Of a DNA stretch of 36,817 bases, positions 25,175-35,589 are shown piece after piece. The notes under the pieces were generated by a model, which saw nothing but the letters and a program-made list of their open reading frames with translations, did no database searches and had not been told where the DNA came from. This DNA is from CAZLYK01 sp964563495. GTDB lineage: Bacteria > Acidobacteriota > Blastocatellia > RBC074. The stretch is taken from NCBI GenBank assembly GCA_964563495.1, contig CAZLYK010000046.1, positions 1 to 36,817 on the forward strand, in the 5' to 3' direction. The position numbers and the translations under genes are program-made. Within the stretch, counting starts at the first letter, position 1. Each line of letters opens with the position of its first letter.

Positions 25175-27691
25175 CTACTTCTTTCCTAAGAGCCGGATCC
25201 GCCCGGTAAACACTCGATGTCCTGTCCCGCCGAAATTGAGAAATTGGGGTGAGTCGACGTTGTTGTTGATCACGGATGGGTTAGCGCGACTGGTAATATT
25301 ATTGAAGCCGGCGCGCAAGGCCCATTTTAGGCCGAACAGTTGGAAGCGCCGCTCCAGATGCAGGTTCAAGGAAAAGTAAGTTGGGAAGCGCTTCAAACCA
25401 GGAGCTCCTGCGAGCTTTTGTTCTTGATTGACCAGGTTGAATGGATAACCGTTGCGCCAGTCGAGCGCATAGGCGATATCGAAGCGCTTGAGGAGCGGCA
25501 GAAAGCCCCAGGAGAGCAAGCGGTTGGGCGCATCCCACGGCAGCGGGCCGCCGGCCTGCGGGCTGAAGATGGGGTTGTCGAGCGTGTAATCGAGCACCGC
25601 ATTGGAGCGCGCCGCCGAGCGCGTATAAGAAGCGAGCAGCGCGTAGTTCTCTTTCAATGTCCGGCGTAAAGTGATGCTGATTGAGTCATAACGATCACGC
25701 CGTTGATTGCCCAGCTCAAACAGGCTCCGTCCGGGGCCCGGCTGATCGAGATTGATAAAGGCAAAGCCCCGGCTGCCGCGTTTTTGGAGCATCTCTACAC
25801 GCATGTAGATTGCGGCTGGTAGCTTGTGTTCCAGGCCCAGGCTCCAGTTGACAAATCGCGGCGCCGTTAAGCGTTGCTGATCCACCCGGAACAGAGTCTC
25901 CACCGGCGGTCCGGCGGGCGTTTGTCCATCGGCTGCGTAGGACAGATCAAACCGCCGGCCGGCCGAAGGACGCGTGATCAAATCCAGGTTGGTCGCATCG
26001 CGATAGAGCCCAATCCCAACCGAGAACTTGGTTTCGCCGCTTCGAGTCAACAGATAAGTGGAGGCGAATCTGGGTGAGGCCACCACACGGCGCAGGATTT
26101 GATCCCAATCCAGACGAAGCCCGGCTTCCAAGAGCCAACGTTCAGAGACAGACCAGCGATCCTGGACAAATCCGCTCACTTCTGAATTGTGTTGGCTGAA
26201 GCGGGGGCTGTTGATGAAACTGATCTGGCGGGAGAGCGTGCCGTTCTCTCGCCTGATCAGAATCGGTCGACGCTCAAAGGATTGATCGACGGTGATTCGG
26301 TCGAGGTCGATCCCCAGTCTGAACTCGTGGCGGCCGTGCCAATTTCGGACCGGCAGCGTCAGATTGGCGATCGCCTGTAACCGGCGGGCCCATCCATCGG
26401 TGGTCTTAAAGTAATTTCCACTGCTCCCCGCGGGAAAAATCTGATAAGGCAAGCTGCTGCCCAGCGGCTGATCGTGCGCGCGGAATTGATTATGGCTGAA
26501 GCCGAGCTCGAGCAGCAGACCGTGCGCGAGGTAGGCCTGGTCTTTGATGGTGAAGAGGTAAGCTGATTGTCTTTGGTCCCGCGTGGTCTCGAGCGGGCCG
26601 AACCGTGTTAATCCGACATGCGACGCGTATAACTGATTGACGAGAAAGCCGGCAGTCAGAATATTGGTTGGGCTAAGGTTGACCTGGACTTTGGCGAGAT
26701 TACCCAGGCGCCAGAGCGAGCCGCGGTCGGCGCCCACCGGCAGCTCGCTGACGATGTTCAGATTGTACTCGGCATTGGCTGCGTCAAAGACCCAGGCTCT
26801 TTTCCGGCGTAACGGGCCGGAGAAGGTCGCCCGTGGAGTCCAGTCATTGAAGTGAACTCCCTTGTCGGTTTGCACCGCCGGGATGAAGTTGGTTGTCGAG
26901 AAGCGATAGCGGTCATCGCCCATGGCGGTGGACAGGCTGAGGACGCCGCCCGAGCCCTTACCCAATTCGGCCGAATAGCGGCTGGTCTGGATGGAGACCT
27001 CACGCAGCGCATCCGGGCTCAACCGTAATTCGAGCAAGCCGCTCATCGGGTGTGTGATGTTAAAGCCATCGAGTTGATCGAGGATTTGTGAGGTGTCTGC
27101 CCCGCCGGCATGGATCTGCCCGGTCGCGTCCCGGAGCACGCCTGGGATGAAAGGCAGGGCGCTGCGAATATCACGGGTCGTTGGATAGGGAAGATTCAGG
27201 ATCTCCCGGTAGTTCAGGGATTCGCTGACGGCGGTTTCCGTTGGGTCAATGGCCTTCGGTGAATCCACCACATTGACGGACTCGGCAATCTCCTGCTGAT
27301 GATAGAGAGTAATCTCCAGTGTCTGGGTGGTGCCCGGCTGAAGGTGATCAAGGAGTGTGGCGTAAAAACCTTCCTTCTCCACCCGCAATCGATACCGCCC
27401 GGCAGCGAGATCCGTGAAATTGTAATGGCCGGCGTAGTCGGTTTCGCCTTTAAGAGCAATTTGCGTCTCGGCTTGCACCACTACTACTCGCACCGAGGCC
27501 ACGGCGACTCCATTCTCATCCACGACCTTGACAGCGAGATTGAGTTTTTGCAGTGGCCCGGTTCGGCCTGCTTTTTCTGCCTGAGCTCCTGCTGGCCCGA
27601 ATGGCGCTGAGACACTTTGAGCCGGGGTGATCTGAGTGAGTGCAGCGTAGACGAGAATGGCAAACAAGCTAAATAATGCGTAGCCTGGCAT
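25175..27691 (-). CDS. TonB-dependent outer-membrane receptor with N-terminal carboxypeptidase-like domain
   Basis: An 838-residue protein. Signal peptide about residues 1-25; a CarboxypepD_reg-like domain about 50-135 (KVVDENGVAVASVRVVVVQA, NFTDLAAGRYRLRVEKEGFY); a plug domain about 150-260 with GGADTSQILDQLDGFNITHP; then a long beta-barrel ending in GRIRLLGKK. This is the Oar-like architecture common in Acidobacteriota. It imports a large or complex substrate, unknown here, powered by TonB/ExbBD, which are not in this window. The start at 27691 has GAGG about 11 nt upstream. It is divergent from the ThDP-enzyme operon with a 172-bp intergenic gap, so the two may share regulation and a substrate. 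The final residue is not the usual Phe or Trp. Confidence 0.9.
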   Translation of the reverse strand: MPGYALFSLFAILVYAALTQITPAQSVSAPFGPAGAQAEKAGRTGPLQKLNLAVKVVDENGVAVASVRVVVVQAETQIALKGETDYAGHYNFTDLAAGRYRLRVEKEGFYATLLDHLQPGTTQTLEITLYHQQEIAESVNVVDSPKAIDPTETAVSESLNYREILNLPYPTTRDIRSALPFIPGVLRDATGQIHAGGADTSQILDQLDGFNITHPMSGLLELRLSPDALREVSIQTSRYSAELGKGSGGVLSLSTAMGDDRYRFSTTNFIPAVQTDKGVHFNDWTPRATFSGPLRRKRAWVFDAANAEYNLNIVSELPVGADRGSLWRLGNLAKVQVNLSPTNILTAGFLVNQLYASHVGLTRFGPLETTRDQRQSAYLFTIKDQAYLAHGLLLELGFSHNQFRAHDQPLGSSLPYQIFPAGSSGNYFKTTDGWARRLQAIANLTLPVRNWHGRHEFRLGIDLDRITVDQSFERRPILIRRENGTLSRQISFINSPRFSQHNSEVSGFVQDRWSVSERWLLEAGLRLDWDQILRRVVASPRFASTYLLTRSGETKFSVGIGLYRDATNLDLITRPSAGRRFDLSYAADGQTPAGPPVETLFRVDQQRLTAPRFVNWSLGLEHKLPAAIYMRVEMLQKRGSRGFAFINLDQPGPGRSLFELGNQRRDRYDSISITLRRTLKENYALLASYTRSAARSNAVLDYTLDNPIFSPQAGGPLPWDAPNRLLSWGFLPLLKRFDIAYALDWRNGYPFNLVNQEQKLAGAPGLKRFPTYFSLNLHLERRFQLFGLKWALRAGFNNITSRANPSVINNNVDSPQFLNFGGTGHRVFTGRIRLLGKK

Positions 27692-27729
27692 CAGGTCTCT
27701 AACCTCAACGGGGCTTTTTCCAAGAGAGA

Positions 27730-27758
27730 TTGATAACTGTCGAAGATTCTACTATTCT
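27730..27758 (+). promoter_or_regulatory. Sigma70-type promoter of the ThDP/PQQ operon
   Basis: TTGATA at 27730-27735 and TATTCT at 27753-27758 with a 17-bp spacer, directed at the ThDP-enzyme gene. The predicted transcription start is near 27765, inside the operator-like palindrome. Confidence 0.6.
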
Positions 27759-27760
27759 TA

Positions 27761-27772
27761 CCGACCGGTCAG
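27761..27772. promoter_or_regulatory. Operator-like palindrome, TetR type
   Basis: GACCGGTC (27763-27770) is a perfect 8-bp palindrome inside CCGACCGGTCAG, placed right after the -10 box. CGACCGGTC-type cores occur in many TetR/QacR-family operators. No regulator gene lies nearby. The position is seen; the family of the repressor is inferred. Confidence 0.4.
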
Positions 27773-27863
27773 CAAGTTCACCAAAAAATTCGCCGGGTGC
27801 CGGCAACCCTCCTCACGGTTGGGCTGCCCGCGCCTTCATCCAACCATTCGCCAGGGAGAGATC

Positions 27864-29816
<1,953 letters not shown>

Positions 29817-29833
29817 TGAGCAGATCAAAGAAG

Positions 29834-29940
29834 GAAATAGACAGGATCAACATGATTTTCACAGGATTAAACAGGATCAAAGACAAGGCAGAAAAAGATC
29901 TTGTCTAATCCTGTGAAAATCATGTTGATCCTGTCTATTT
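29834..29940. repeat. Family A repeat, full copy 5
   Basis: A 107-bp inverted repeat. The outer arms are AAATAGACAGGATCAACATG and its complement. The inner arms are ATTTTCACAGGATTAAACAG with its partner, and the spacer is TCAAAGACAAGGCAGAAAAA. It begins 18 bp after the ThDP-gene stop and ends 8 bp before the next start codon, so it forms the entire spacer between two operon genes. Confidence 0.93.
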
Positions 29941-29948
29941 GATACGGA

Positions 29949-30416
29949 ATGCAGGTGAGCAATAAGCCTCTCAGTGTGGTCAGAGAGAGTCTGCAGGCTT
30001 ATGCCGACCGTGGGATCTTTCGCGGCTTCAGTGAGGTCAGGAGCGGTCATTTCGAATTTGTCTGGCTGATCCGCCATCGTATGGAGTTGATCGTGGATAC
30101 GGCTAAGGGCGTCTTGCGGTTCAAACAGCTTCTGCCGGCCGTACCTGCAGATTCGACCATGTCCGCCGAGTTGAAAAGATTTATCGATGCGAGGCACGAT
30201 CGCGAACTGCCCGAACACAGGCGGATCGATCGCCGGCGGGCTGAAGTCTACTGCACGAACCGCGGCGGATTCGTTTCAATCTCTCTCAAAGTCAAAAACA
30301 ATCAATATGCGTATGGGGTAAAGACGATCGTCAACCTGGTTCACGAACTGTTTCTGTACCTGCGCGAAGCGCACCCCGAATATCTGATGGAGAATTTTGA
30401 TGTGCCTCAGGAGTAA
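29949..30416 (+). CDS. Conserved-looking hypothetical protein within the redox operon
   Basis: A 155-residue soluble protein without a signal peptide or membrane helix. It begins MQVSNKPLSVVRESLQAYAD and includes a basic middle part (KRFIDARHDRELPEHRRIDR) and a hydrophobic-polar C-terminal helix (VKTIVNLVHELFLYLREAHP). I recognise no family. The ribosome site is weak (GATACGGA), because repeat copy 5 ends only 8 bp before the ATG. It is followed by the cytochrome gene after 4 bp, so the two are almost certainly co-transcribed. It is the only clearly cytoplasmic product of the run and might serve in assembly or regulation (inference). Confidence 0.75.
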   Translation: MQVSNKPLSVVRESLQAYADRGIFRGFSEVRSGHFEFVWLIRHRMELIVDTAKGVLRFKQLLPAVPADSTMSAELKRFIDARHDRELPEHRRIDRRRAEVYCTNRGGFVSISLKVKNNQYAYGVKTIVNLVHELFLYLREAHPEYLMENFDVPQE

Positions 30417-30420
30417 CAAC

Positions 30421-30834
30421 ATGACCGCGCACCGTCTGCTGGCGGTCATTATTTTCATGGCCGCAGCCTGGTTTGCAATTGGCGCCCAGGAACCGCGTCG
30501 TAACCCGGAAGCCAGGAAGCTCAAGAACCCGGAGCCGAACAATGTCGAATCGGTCGAAGCCGGAAAGAAGCTTTATCAGCGTTTCTGCGCTTCGTGCCAT
30601 GGTCCACAGGGGAAAGGCGACGGCAGCCTGGCGCTGGCCGGCGGTACGCCGTCCGACCTGACCGACGAGACGTGGGATTTCGGATCAACGGACGGAGAAA
30701 TTTTCGTCTCCATACGCGATGGTGTATCGGCGGATATGCTGGCGTACAAGGACAAACTGACAGAGAAGCAGATCTGGCAGCTGGTCAGCTTCATACGCAG
30801 CATCGGCCCCAAACCGGCCAAGGACGACAAATGA
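30421..30834 (+). CDS. Exported monoheme cytochrome c
   Basis: A 137-residue class I cytochrome c. Signal peptide about residues 1-22; haem-binding CASCH at residues 56-60 followed by GPQGKGDG; a Met in the DGVSADMLAYKDKL segment is the likely axial ligand; a C-terminal helix (KQIWQLVSFIRSI) closes the fold. I use the ATG at 30421 (CAGGAG upstream) rather than the in-frame one at 30397, which overlaps the preceding gene. Its stop overlaps the next start as ATGA (30831-30834). It probably accepts electrons from the PQQ dehydrogenase encoded next and passes them to a terminal oxidase elsewhere. Confidence 0.92.
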   Translation: MTAHRLLAVIIFMAAAWFAIGAQEPRRNPEARKLKNPEPNNVESVEAGKKLYQRFCASCHGPQGKGDGSLALAGGTPSDLTDETWDFGSTDGEIFVSIRDGVSADMLAYKDKLTEKQIWQLVSFIRSIGPKPAKDDK

Positions 30835-32717
30835 AGATAACAGTGCGTACATTCGCCGGCATGCTGCTCGCCGGAATGATTTTCTATGCGGTCTCTCACT
30901 TAGACAGTGGGATGGCCGGTTTGACGACGGGTGAAGCAGCGCCGTACCAGCAAGCGGCAGCCACTTCCCCGGAGGGGGCCGAGCTATACAAGCAGAAGTG
31001 CGCGGTTTGCCATGACGGGCCGGAAGAGCGCGTCCCTCCGCTCTTCCTGATCCGCAGGCGCTCGGCCGAAGATGTCATTCAAACCCTGACCACGGGCTCT
31101 ATGAAGCAGCAGGCGGCGGGGCTGAGCAAGGATCAGATTCGTGCCCTCGCGATTCACCTGACCGGAAAGATCCCGGGACCGCCGGTAGACCAAAACCTGA
31201 ATGCGAATCTGTGCCAAGGTTCTCCTCCAGCGATCAATCTCAAAGGCCCGCAATGGAACGGATGGGGCCGTGATCTGAGCAACACGCGTTACCAGCCGAA
31301 CCCGGGAATAAAAGCCGAGGACGCACCGCGACTGAAGGTCAAATGGGCCTTCGCGCATCCGGGGACGATGGCGACAGGGCAGCCTACGATCATAGGAGAC
31401 CGGCTCTTCCTGACCATCGAGGCCGGGTTGATCTACAGCCTGAACGCACAAACGGGGTGCACCTATTGGACCATGAACCCCGGCGCCGCAGTGCGCGCCG
31501 CGATCAGCGCCGGTCCTCTACCCGCCGGCTCAAAGCATAAATTTGCAGTCTATTTCGGCGACGAGAAATCGAACGTCCAGGCGCTGGATGCGGCTACCGG
31601 CAAGCTGCTCTGGAAGACCAAGGTCGAGGATCATTTTCTATCGCGGATCACTGGCGCGCCGGTGCTGCATGGCAACCGGCTTTACGTGCCTGTTTCTTCG
31701 TTTGAAGAGACTGCCGGGCGCGACGCCAAATATGAGTGCTGCAAGTTTCGCGGGAGCATCGTCGCTCTGGATGCCGACACGGGCAGGATCATCTGGAAGA
31801 GCTATACGATCCCGGAGCCGCCACGGCCCTTCAAGAAGAATTCCTCCGGAACGCAGATGTACGGCCCTGCCGGGGGCGCAATCTGGTCGTCCCCGACCCT
31901 CGATCTCAAACGCGGGGTCATCTACGGCGCGACCGGCAATTCTTACACCGATGTTGAGACCGGCAACACCGATGCGATTGTGGCTTTTGATCTCAGGACC
32001 GGAAAGATCAGGTGGGTCAGCCAGGTCACGCCCAAAGACAATTTCCTGGTCGGCTGCCGGCAGCCGGGCGTGGGCAATTGTCCGGAGGCGGCAGGGCCTG
32101 ATCACGACTTCGGCAGCTCGGTCATCATTCGCACTTTAGCGAACGGCAAACAGGTTTTGCTGGCCGGTCAGAAATCGGGGGTCATGTATGCGCTCGATCC
32201 CGACAACAATGGAAAGAAGTTGTGGGAGGTCAAACTGGGGAATGGCGGAGCGCTCGGTGGGATCGAATGGGGGTTCGCCGCAGATACGGAGAACGTCTAC
32301 GTCCCAATGGCGGACGTGAGCGGAGCGGCGCGCAAACCCGGCATCACCGCGCTCAAGATCGCCACGGGCGAGATTCTATGGCACACGCCGGCGCCCGCCG
32401 CAAAATGCAGCTGGGGAACGACTAGATGCAACAACGCTCAATCGGCAGCCGCGACGGTTATACCTGGTCTAGTCTTTTCCGGGACGGCCGACGGAATCCT
32501 GCGCGCTTACTCGACCAAAGACGGCTCAATCGTCTGGTCGTTCGATACCGCGGCTCAGACATACGATGCCGTCAACGGTCTGAAAGCGAAGGGAGGCACG
32601 CTGGATGGCGGCGGGCCGATCGTCGTCAATGGCGTGGTCTATACCAACTCCGGCTACGGCCGGCTGATCGGTTATCCCGGCAACCTGTTGCTGGCTTTGA
32701 CGGTGGATGGAAAGTGA
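30831..32717 (+). CDS. Cytochrome c-PQQ dehydrogenase (polyvinyl-alcohol-dehydrogenase-like)
   Basis: A 628-residue periplasmic quinohaemoprotein. The frame is open from 30594, but the start is the ATG at 30831, which overlaps the cytochrome stop and begins a signal peptide (KITVRTFAGMLLAGMIFYAV). A haem c domain has CAVCH at residues 57-61. From about residue 130 comes a PQQ beta-propeller: WNGWGRDLSNTRYQPNPGI, then repeats such as DAATGKLLWKT, DADTGRIIWKS and DLRTGKIRWVS. N-terminal haem plus propeller matches the polyvinyl-alcohol dehydrogenase type of alcohol dehydrogenase, which oxidises secondary alcohols. The natural substrate is unknown. Electrons would pass from PQQ to its own haem and then to the neighbouring cytochrome. 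Confidence 0.9.
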   Translation: MKITVRTFAGMLLAGMIFYAVSHLDSGMAGLTTGEAAPYQQAAATSPEGAELYKQKCAVCHDGPEERVPPLFLIRRRSAEDVIQTLTTGSMKQQAAGLSKDQIRALAIHLTGKIPGPPVDQNLNANLCQGSPPAINLKGPQWNGWGRDLSNTRYQPNPGIKAEDAPRLKVKWAFAHPGTMATGQPTIIGDRLFLTIEAGLIYSLNAQTGCTYWTMNPGAAVRAAISAGPLPAGSKHKFAVYFGDEKSNVQALDAATGKLLWKTKVEDHFLSRITGAPVLHGNRLYVPVSSFEETAGRDAKYECCKFRGSIVALDADTGRIIWKSYTIPEPPRPFKKNSSGTQMYGPAGGAIWSSPTLDLKRGVIYGATGNSYTDVETGNTDAIVAFDLRTGKIRWVSQVTPKDNFLVGCRQPGVGNCPEAAGPDHDFGSSVIIRTLANGKQVLLAGQKSGVMYALDPDNNGKKLWEVKLGNGGALGGIEWGFAADTENVYVPMADVSGAARKPGITALKIATGEILWHTPAPAAKCSWGTTRCNNAQSAAATVIPGLVFSGTADGILRAYSTKDGSIVWSFDTAAQTYDAVNGLKAKGGTLDGGGPIVVNGVVYTNSGYGRLIGYPGNLLLALTVDGK

Positions 32718-32725
32718 AAAAGAGT

Positions 32726-32766
32726 AATAGACAGGATTTATGCAGGATGAAACAGGATTAAAGACA
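32726..32766 (+). repeat. Family A repeat, half copy 6
   Basis: Only a left arm: AATAGACAGGATTTATGCAG followed by GATGAAACAGGATTAAAGAC. No complementary right arm follows, so no hairpin forms. It starts 9 bp after the PQQ gene stop and runs up to the start codon of the hydrolase gene, providing its entire leader and a spurious upstream ATG at 32740. Confidence 0.75.
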
Positions 32767-34782
32767 ATGCGGCAAAGAACAATTGGAACGGTACTGGTTT
32801 TGGTCTTAGCTGTCACGGTCTCGCAGGCTCAGATCAGCACCGGCATGATCGAAAAGTATCGGACCGAATTGCAAAAGCAGGCCACTGATCCGGAGATGAA
32901 GCGCGAGCGCGGCACTCTGCCCCAGGACTGGCTGTTCAAGCTGCCCGAAGGCGTCAGATCGCGACAGATCACCTTCTACTCCGACGGGACGCCGTGCTAC
33001 GGGAGAATCTTCTTTCCCAAAGGCTTCAACCCGCGCAGGAAATGGCCGGCTGTAGTGGTTGGGCACGGCATCAATGCCCAGGCGGTAGGGATCGAGAAGT
33101 ACGCCGCGCGCTTTGCGGAACGCGGGTTGGTGGCGATGGCGATAGACTATCGCACCTACGGGTACAGCGGCGGAGATGTGCTGCTGTTGGAGCCTGACAT
33201 GACCACCGACGAGCGCGCTGTCTGGGAGAAAGAAGCGCGCATACAGATCAAGCGGACAAACCTCAACAACTTTCGCGAAACCGAGGATTTTCGCGCGGCC
33301 ATCTCATACCTGCAGCGTGAACCCGGGGTCGATCCGGTGCGGATCGGCATCTGGGGATCGAGCAATGGCGCGAGCGTGGTGCTCATGGTGGCGGCGCTTG
33401 ATTCACGCGTCAGGGCGGTTGTCGCGCAGGTTGGCGCAGTCGGCGGTTTGACCGCGACCGGCCCGGTCACAATCCCGCCGCAGATGCTGGAAGACGGCAT
33501 CAAGCGGGCGCGCACCGGACAGGGCGATGAAGTCGACGGCGGATTCTCTTTCCGCAGCAAAATTGACAGGTGGAGCAGTCAGGTCAACCGCGAGTTCCGC
33601 CCGGGCATGCTGCTCGATCGCATCCCGGAAACGACGAAGATACTCTGGATTCCCGTCGAGAAGGACGAACTGCTTCCGCCGCGCGGGCCAAATGGACCTT
33701 ATGCCGGCTCTAAGGCATTCAAGGGAACTTCGCAGGTAGCGGAGCTGCCATATCTATCGCACTTCCAGATCTATTCGGATACCGGGTTTGAAGTGAGCTC
33801 CAACCTGGCGGCTGATTGGTTCCTCAAATATCTCTCGGAACCGGGGACCGAGACTGCGCCCGTGAGCAAGCCGGGCAATGGCATTGTGGTGGAGCGTGAA
33901 CAGACGAGGGTGCCGCTTGCCGGCGTGCGTGGTGCTGAGTTACCCGATGGCGTCGCGGCAAAAGACGTTCACTTTTACAGCGAAGGCATAGGGTGCTACG
34001 GAAAGATCTTCACGCCGAAAGGCTTCTCGGCTGAAAGCAGTAATCCGGCGGTCGTGCTCGCGCCCGGCTGGGGCGAGACGGCCGCTTCGATTGAGAAATA
34101 TGCCGCACATTTTGCCGCGCGCGGCCTGGTGGCGATGGTCATTGATTATCGCGGCTGGGGTAAAAGCGGCGGCTTCCTGCAGACGGTGGACCAGGTCAGG
34201 ACAGATGACCGGCTGCGCTTCTCGCAGATGACCGCCAGGATTAGCATACGGCGCAAGCGGTTGATCCCGGAGCAACAGATTCTGGACATCCGCAACGCGC
34301 TCTACTTTCTGCAAGGCGAACCGGGTGTCGATCGAGCGCGGGTCGGCGTCTGGGGAGTGGATATGGCCGGCGGGCACGCTCTCGTCATCGCCGCGACCGA
34401 TGCGCGGATCAAAGCCGCCGTCGCTCAAGCGCCCGTGATTGAAGGCAAAGATACGTCGCGGAAGGCTTCTGCACCGGCGGGTGAGTTGCTGGCGGCATGG
34501 CAGATGCGGGCGCGCAGTGGCCCCGCACCCGTCACACTCGCTTCGGCCGATACCGAGACCAGGTTCGCCTTGTCCGAATACCACCCATTCTGGTACGTTG
34601 AGCAAATCCCACAGAAGACGGCGGTGCTCTTTGTCATCACCGGGAAAGACGCCGGGGCGAAGAACGAGGCAAAGGCTGTCGCCGCTTCAAAGCTGCTCAA
34701 AGGACCGGCCGGCGTGGTCGGCGGCCCTGCGTTCGAGACGGCGGCCAAGGCGGCTATCGAATGGTTTTTGAAGTACCTATAA
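32767..34782 (+). CDS. Exported protein with two alpha/beta-hydrolase domains, the second probably inactive
   Basis: A 671-residue protein. I start at 32767, where MRQRTIGTVLVLVLAVTVSQ is a signal peptide; the ATG at 32740 lies in the repeat. Two dienelactone-hydrolase-like domains follow, about residues 40-350 and 375-671, sharing SIEKYAA.FA.RGLVAM.IDYR and ALYFLQGEPGVD-type segments. Domain 1 has a full triad: Ser199 in WGSSNG, Asp300 in EKDEL, His332 in LSHFQ. In domain 2 the nucleophile position is Asp532 (WGVDMAGG), Asp628 remains, and no histidine follows in the expected place. It is 49 bp after the PQQ gene. Domain 1 may cleave an oxidised product; in polyvinyl-alcohol degradation a diketone hydrolase plays that part. 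Confidence 0.87.
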   Translation: MRQRTIGTVLVLVLAVTVSQAQISTGMIEKYRTELQKQATDPEMKRERGTLPQDWLFKLPEGVRSRQITFYSDGTPCYGRIFFPKGFNPRRKWPAVVVGHGINAQAVGIEKYAARFAERGLVAMAIDYRTYGYSGGDVLLLEPDMTTDERAVWEKEARIQIKRTNLNNFRETEDFRAAISYLQREPGVDPVRIGIWGSSNGASVVLMVAALDSRVRAVVAQVGAVGGLTATGPVTIPPQMLEDGIKRARTGQGDEVDGGFSFRSKIDRWSSQVNREFRPGMLLDRIPETTKILWIPVEKDELLPPRGPNGPYAGSKAFKGTSQVAELPYLSHFQIYSDTGFEVSSNLAADWFLKYLSEPGTETAPVSKPGNGIVVEREQTRVPLAGVRGAELPDGVAAKDVHFYSEGIGCYGKIFTPKGFSAESSNPAVVLAPGWGETAASIEKYAAHFAARGLVAMVIDYRGWGKSGGFLQTVDQVRTDDRLRFSQMTARISIRRKRLIPEQQILDIRNALYFLQGEPGVDRARVGVWGVDMAGGHALVIAATDARIKAAVAQAPVIEGKDTSRKASAPAGELLAAWQMRARSGPAPVTLASADTETRFALSEYHPFWYVEQIPQKTAVLFVITGKDAGAKNEAKAVAASKLLKGPAGVVGGPAFETAAKAAIEWFLKYL

Positions 34783-34789
34783 TTGCTTA

Positions 34790-34896
34790 AAATAGACAGG
34801 ATTGACAGGATTTTCACAGGATTAAACAGGATCAAAGACAGGGGAGAACAAAATCCTGTTTAATCCTGTGAAAATCCTGTCAATCCTGTCTATTTC
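34790..34896. repeat. Family A repeat, full copy 7
   Basis: A 107-bp inverted repeat, the cleanest copy. The outer arms are AATAGACAGGATTGACAGGA and its complement, the inner arms TTTTCACAGGATTAAACAGG and complement, and the spacer is ATCAAAGACAGGGGAGAACA. It starts 8 bp after the hydrolase stop codon and probably marks the end of the redox transcript. Confidence 0.94.
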
Positions 34897-35001
34897 TACC
34901 CATTCAAATGAAAATTGCTGTAAAAGGACTTTAATGGGCAAATACAAAACCAGCAAGTTCTGCGACATGGTCAGGAAAAACCCATAAAACCACCGACAAA
35001 A

Positions 35002-35565
35002 ATGATACGTATACTGATTCTATCTTTGGCGCTATTTCTGCCGCTGTTCCAGCAACCCGCTCAGCAGCCTTCACGCCCAACCGATCCGGCCGACCCCATG
35101 CCGCCGCCGAACATGGATTACTTCATCGGCGCGTGGACGTTCGAATGGAACGTGCCCGAATCGCCGCTCGGCCCCGCGGGCAAGATCAAGGGCATGGAGA
35201 CCTACAAGAAGACCAACCCCACGACCTACGAAAGCGTGATCGAAGGCGAAGGCCCGAAGGGCAATTTCAAAGGCCGGGCGACGACCGTTTATCACGAGAA
35301 AGAAAAGCTCGTCACCCGTTCTGAAACCGGTCTGCTTGGCGCGACGATCAAGAGGAGCGGCCCGATCGGCGGAGACCTGGGCGGCTATTACACCATCTTC
35401 TGGGAGACCGAGCCGATCAAGAAAGACGGCAAGACAATCAAGCTCAAAGGCAAAACACTCATGCTCTCCCCGGCCAATTACCGGTTGCAGGTGCAGATTT
35501 CGGTCGATGGCGGGCCTTATACGAACTTCGGCAATCCCTGGTTTCGAAAAGCCGAGGCGAGATAA
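35002..35565 (+). CDS. Exported lipocalin-like (DUF1579-like) protein
   Basis: A 187-residue protein. Signal peptide about residues 1-18 (MIRILILSLALFLPLFQQPA) followed by a Pro/Gln-rich linker. The mature part starts MDYFIGAWTFEWNVPESPLG and runs as alternating beta strands (GMETYKKTNPTTYESVIEGE, KGNFKGRATTVYHEKEKLV), like the small beta-barrels of the DUF1579/lipocalin-like group. No ribosome site is evident before the ATG. It follows repeat copy 7 by 105 bp and is not part of the tight redox run. The family assignment is tentative. A role in binding a small lipophilic ligand is possible. Confidence 0.72.
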   Translation: MIRILILSLALFLPLFQQPAQQPSRPTDPADPMPPPNMDYFIGAWTFEWNVPESPLGPAGKIKGMETYKKTNPTTYESVIEGEGPKGNFKGRATTVYHEKEKLVTRSETGLLGATIKRSGPIGGDLGGYYTIFWETEPIKKDGKTIKLKGKTLMLSPANYRLQVQISVDGGPYTNFGNPWFRKAEAR

Positions 35566-35589
35566 ATAAGAACTGTAAAACAACTATCC

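Noticed and set aside
30594..30830. An N-terminal extension of the PQQ dehydrogenase frame over the cytochrome gene
   Set aside because: It is read in another frame of the cytochrome. The ATG at 30831 overlaps the cytochrome stop and begins a signal peptide.
33940..34605. A 221-codon minus-strand frame inside the hydrolase gene
   Set aside because: A shadow of the second hydrolase domain with no independent coding signal.
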